Part shown: positions 60,372 to 64,000 of the stretch, piece after piece
Layout of the letters: each line of letters starts with the position of its first letter
Position numbering within the stretch: position 1 is the first letter of the stretch
From: Streblospio benedicti
Taxonomy: Eukaryota > Annelida > Polychaeta > Spionida > Spionidae
Direction: 5' to 3'
DNA length: 64,000 bases
NCBI GenBank assembly: GCA_019095985.1
Contig: CM032663.1
Coordinates: forward strand, 16,942,717 to 17,006,716
Program-made: the position numbers and the translations under genes
Notes under the pieces: generated by a model
What the model was told of the DNA's origin: nothing
Databases searched by the model: none
Seen by the model: only the letters and a program-made list of their open reading frames with translations

Positions 60372-63300
60372 AAATGGGAGCCCTTTTCTCAGGATGCTGG
60401 CACTCATGGCTCTGCTCTATGCAGTATTCTTTTAAACTAGCTCTACACTTGCTGCTCGCTGCTCTCAGTAATTTCTAGCTATTTACTACTTTGATAATAT
60501 ACTTGCTGCACGCTGCTCGCATATCTGTGCTCACTGCCCGCATGTCGTCGCCGGACTTCCATATAACGGTGAATATAGGAGCAACAAAATAAAATATGCT
60601 GTTGTCGTTGTGTCATCCAACACTGTGAAAGAAGAACGTGTGTTTCTAATTGATGGAACAAAAGTGGAATGTTTTTTTCTTGATTGCTGAACAGAGAAGT
60701 CTTATAATAAGACAAGATAATTTTTACCTATTCAGAGATATTTCCCATATGAAATGTGTCAACGAATTTATTCAAAATGCGCACAGGATTTCCATTTTTG
60801 AGATACTTTACTAAAATATCTGAGTTGAAGTAAGGTATAAATAGGAACGCCAATCTAATTATAACAATCCCTGGTGATGATACGTACGCCACGGAACATT
60901 TGATTTAACGGAACACAAGCTTGCAAGATTTTATTACCCATGCCTTTTTATAAGTCTCGCTACCTCCCTGTCACAATATAAAAAAGCGAGCCCCGTTCCT
61001 TATATCAAGGCATAAATGATCACTACCTCATAACAATTTAAGCACCCCTGTATGTGTATAATGGCTCATCCAAAGATTTATGTCCCCATGTTCCTACATT
61101 GGGGTAATTTTCAGCGGTCGTGATCAGAAGAAAAATTACCTTCGTATTTTCCAGTCATGGCATTGCAATTATTTGCGATTTGTTGTTGTCAAAGAACCTG
61201 GATTTTGTCACACAGAGAAGGGTAAATGTAGTAATTGCATTCGATATATATGGGTATGTTTAAACCAAGCATTTTTCAGACATCAAATGAATTATTTGAG
61301 GCCGTTGGTGGGGGAATAAAAAGCTAAAGCATTATTTGCTCAAGATGCACTTCATTGAAAATACAAACTCTACGCTTATATACGCTTCTGCGTGTAAAGG
61401 AGTTCTTGACTCGCTCAAACTCTCATCTTGCGTCCATCAAAACCACCAAGTATGCAACAGTGCTGTAGAACATGATGAATGGCTGGGTTATAGGTGTAAA
61501 GAGACGCCGCCAATACATTATACAGACCAGTGATCAGCTGCCCCGCATTCAACACACATCGTGTTGCCTACATTCCGACCCAACCGACAATTTTGATCAA
61601 CTGCTTTACGAATTTGCATATGTATACTTTGCTTATTATAATTCTAAATTAACAAATGCATATAGAATATCCTGGTAATATGCAGGTGGTGACCCAACGT
61701 TGGGTTACCGCCTACCACGTAGGTGATGGAAGACTTCGTGGAGACGCTAGACTGCAGGCTTAAACCCGCCAGAAACACACACGCAATAATAAGGCTTTGA
61801 CATTATATACTTATAAGGAGGGTTCAGAATGATGAAGCGTGTGCCCCCATTCTCTCTATGGTTCGAAGTTTTGTGATTTTTGGTTAATTGAGGGATCTAA
61901 ATTTTGTTATGGTTGGTATAGCTATGGGTCAACATTTTGTAGCAATTGTTGCACATAGGTGTTTGAATAAGTCGTTTTATTTGTAGTTAGCTACTGTTCA
62001 AAGTATGTCCTGGCATTACCACTAGTAAAAGAAAGTTTGGAAATGTCTGCATTTGCTTTTAAAATGTGCCAGAAGTGGCCCTTTGTGAAAATAGAATGCG
62101 TAAGATTGTGACCCTTTTAAAGATGCAAACAGCCATTGGCTCCAGCATATACATATATATAGAGAGATCAATTGAGTTTCATTTTAGTACATATAACGTT
62201 GTGGGACACTTTTAACACCCTCCCCATCCCCCAGGAATAGACATGGGTCACCTTTTCACCCTAAAATTGGTATATTGATGGGTACATACTCGGAGTTCAC
62301 AATGGCACACCCGTACCCATTTCTCAATAGAGAACTACGACCACCACCACTACCTCACGAGGCCGTGTAATTTCCAATTTTCGGCAAAGTATGATGTACA
62401 ACACTGGGTTATTGTTAGGACACTGTCGGTACAATGTTGATCCAACATTGTGACATGTACTTGGTCCAATGCTGCACCAACAAGCCACTAGATGCTGGAT
62501 CCATGTTAATTCCCAATGAGTATTTGACACTGAACTAGCATGTACGTAAAACTGTCACACAACCGTGGACTTACACCTCCAGTCTCATGTAGAACTCATT
62601 AAACAAGTCAATTACTTTCCCCACAAATCCAGACATCTTCGCTACTAATGTGAATATATGGGCACCGGAACATCGTGATTTCAAATATTATAACCGTGTT
62701 CATTTTGGTCATTGTTGAAAACTATATTTAGATCATCATACCATTGTCGTCTGAATGTTCATTATCTGCTTCATTTTTCATAGCCTGTGCGCATTTTGCG
62801 GAATCCATTAGCTATGTCCTCTTTTATTGCCCTGGGGACTAGGAAGATCCATTAAAACTGTTAATTTGTGAGATGGAGGTGCATACTGATGAATAATAAA
62901 ATATACTTCCCCCACTATCATCGGATGATCCATCAACTGCTTTATGTCTATTTTACAAAACTGTTAGTATCGTCTCAACTTTATCACGTGAACAAGCTAC
63001 TCTCTACATATGAACCTCGTTGCTTCACGAACGTACTCAATGTTTCATCGCTACTAACCTCAAACTAAACCATCAGTCCAAAAGCCAAATATGGCACAGA
63101 AACTCCAACGCCCTTGAAACAATAGCAGCTGGGGTCAAACCCCCAATGTTCTCTAATCTTCTTCACAAACACCTCACTGACAGCACAGTCCATTGCAACA
63201 AAGATGAATTGGCACCTTTTTAGCACCTACCAATACCTTACATTGACACATGCGCCAATATATATGCAGCTAATACATCATTGCAGCGGCCAAACATGCC

Positions 63301-64000
63301 CTGAGAATGGATGCATCATGATTCTGTGTTGATTACTGTCAGATCCCGGCACTGCTGGCCAGCCAGTGCAACCTATAACTGGCCCATCGAGTTAGTGCGC
63401 TGAACATGATACTGGTGAAATCTGAATGTGATTTAGGGACATTGACATTGTTATAGAATAGAAATTGCGCCTTCTACTGGCACCAGATGCAGATGCAAGT
63501 ATGTTTGTTAGGTTTAGTTTTCAGGGTGAGGGGTCTCGAAAGGAGTTTGACACATTGAAAATGATAACAAAGGGTTTTGGAGGTCGAGATTTGATTGTTA
63601 TTCTTATCGGCCAGTGATCGCATAGTGTGTTCATATGAATTTCTTTCTATGCTAAATCCCAAGGCATGTATTTGATTCACTGCACATACTCGGTCCAGCT
63701 TGAGGGTCTTCTCCAAGGTCTAGTGTCAACAGATATACATTTTACATGATCATGTATTCAAATTTTTATAGATAAACATGTCCATTCTATACAAACAGCT
63801 CTATTCTGGCTATTTTTACAATATCGCTATTCTACATCTTTGCCGCAATAGAAGGAGAACGTTTGGTCGACACTTATAACGCCGGGATACTTTTTGTTTT
63901 TAAAATAGCGATGTATGGGCTCTTTTAACTCTTTGCTCTGATTGTTTGTGTGTGAAAGTATATTGTTTCATATCATTAGAAATACGATTAATGTTCCAAA
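60372..64000. other. No recognisable gene
   Basis: AT-rich sequence. Short open frames (61080-61319, 61336-61533, 62868-63223) show no domain. A small GC-rich palindromic patch (ACCCAACGTTGGGTTACC) lies near 61692, and similar phrases with CAACATTGT recur near 62430-62460. Confidence 0.5.

Overview
This is non-coding-rich DNA from an invertebrate animal, probably a marine deuterostome or lophotrochozoan. It has spliced exons with GT-AG borders, CR1-type LINEs carrying a PHD finger and a 2A-like peptide, and many classes of DNA transposon. I cannot name the species. Two 100-N gaps (35480-35579, 48205-48304) and a stretch of meaningless homopolymer runs (about 46930-48204) mark it as a draft scaffold.

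Layout. 1-8355: two copies of one CR1-type LINE, each preceded by the same SINE-like block and each carrying the same nested LINE fragment, so they look like a tandem segmental duplication. 8510-17860 (+): the one convincing host gene, the 3' seven exons of a secreted fibrinogen-related (FReD) protein. Its introns hold a DNA transposon with E-box-like repeats, an Academ-like relic, a Helitron-type 3' end and a GC-rich dispersed repeat. 18236-19345: a non-autonomous hAT element with a perfect 8-bp target duplication. 21138-28673 and 35580-43186: two copies of the same 7.5-kb segment on either side of the first gap, each with a minus-strand cysteine-rich PAN/apple-like gene or pseudogene. Beside them lies a 3.1-kb unit that is tandemly doubled in the first copy (28674-35366) and single with a 750-bp deletion in the second (43187-45891). 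This is best explained as two haplotypes placed end to end, or as a young segmental duplication.

51241-52160: two copies of a hairpin-flanked repeat with CCAAT and CRE-like sites. 54566-58447: a near-complete DNA transposon with TAA target duplications, a 17-bp perfect terminal match and about 1.1-kb inverted arms. It encodes a broken protein with a FEN1/XPG-like nuclease signature, and I place it provisionally in the Academ superfamily. The inverted arms contain an extra, opposite-facing copy of the 3' end of the coding region. A relic of the same protein family at 14447-15115 also ends in a fold-back of its own coding sequence. 58755-60371: a terminal-inverted-repeat element related to those at 27120 and 41627, with another repeat nested inside.

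The most interesting items are the Academ-like fold-back elements with repeated ATGGCCGCC motifs, the 2A-bearing LINE pair, and the structural differences between the duplicated segments. No gene network can be inferred; the window is one host gene, one doubtful duplicated gene and a dense set of mobile-element remains.
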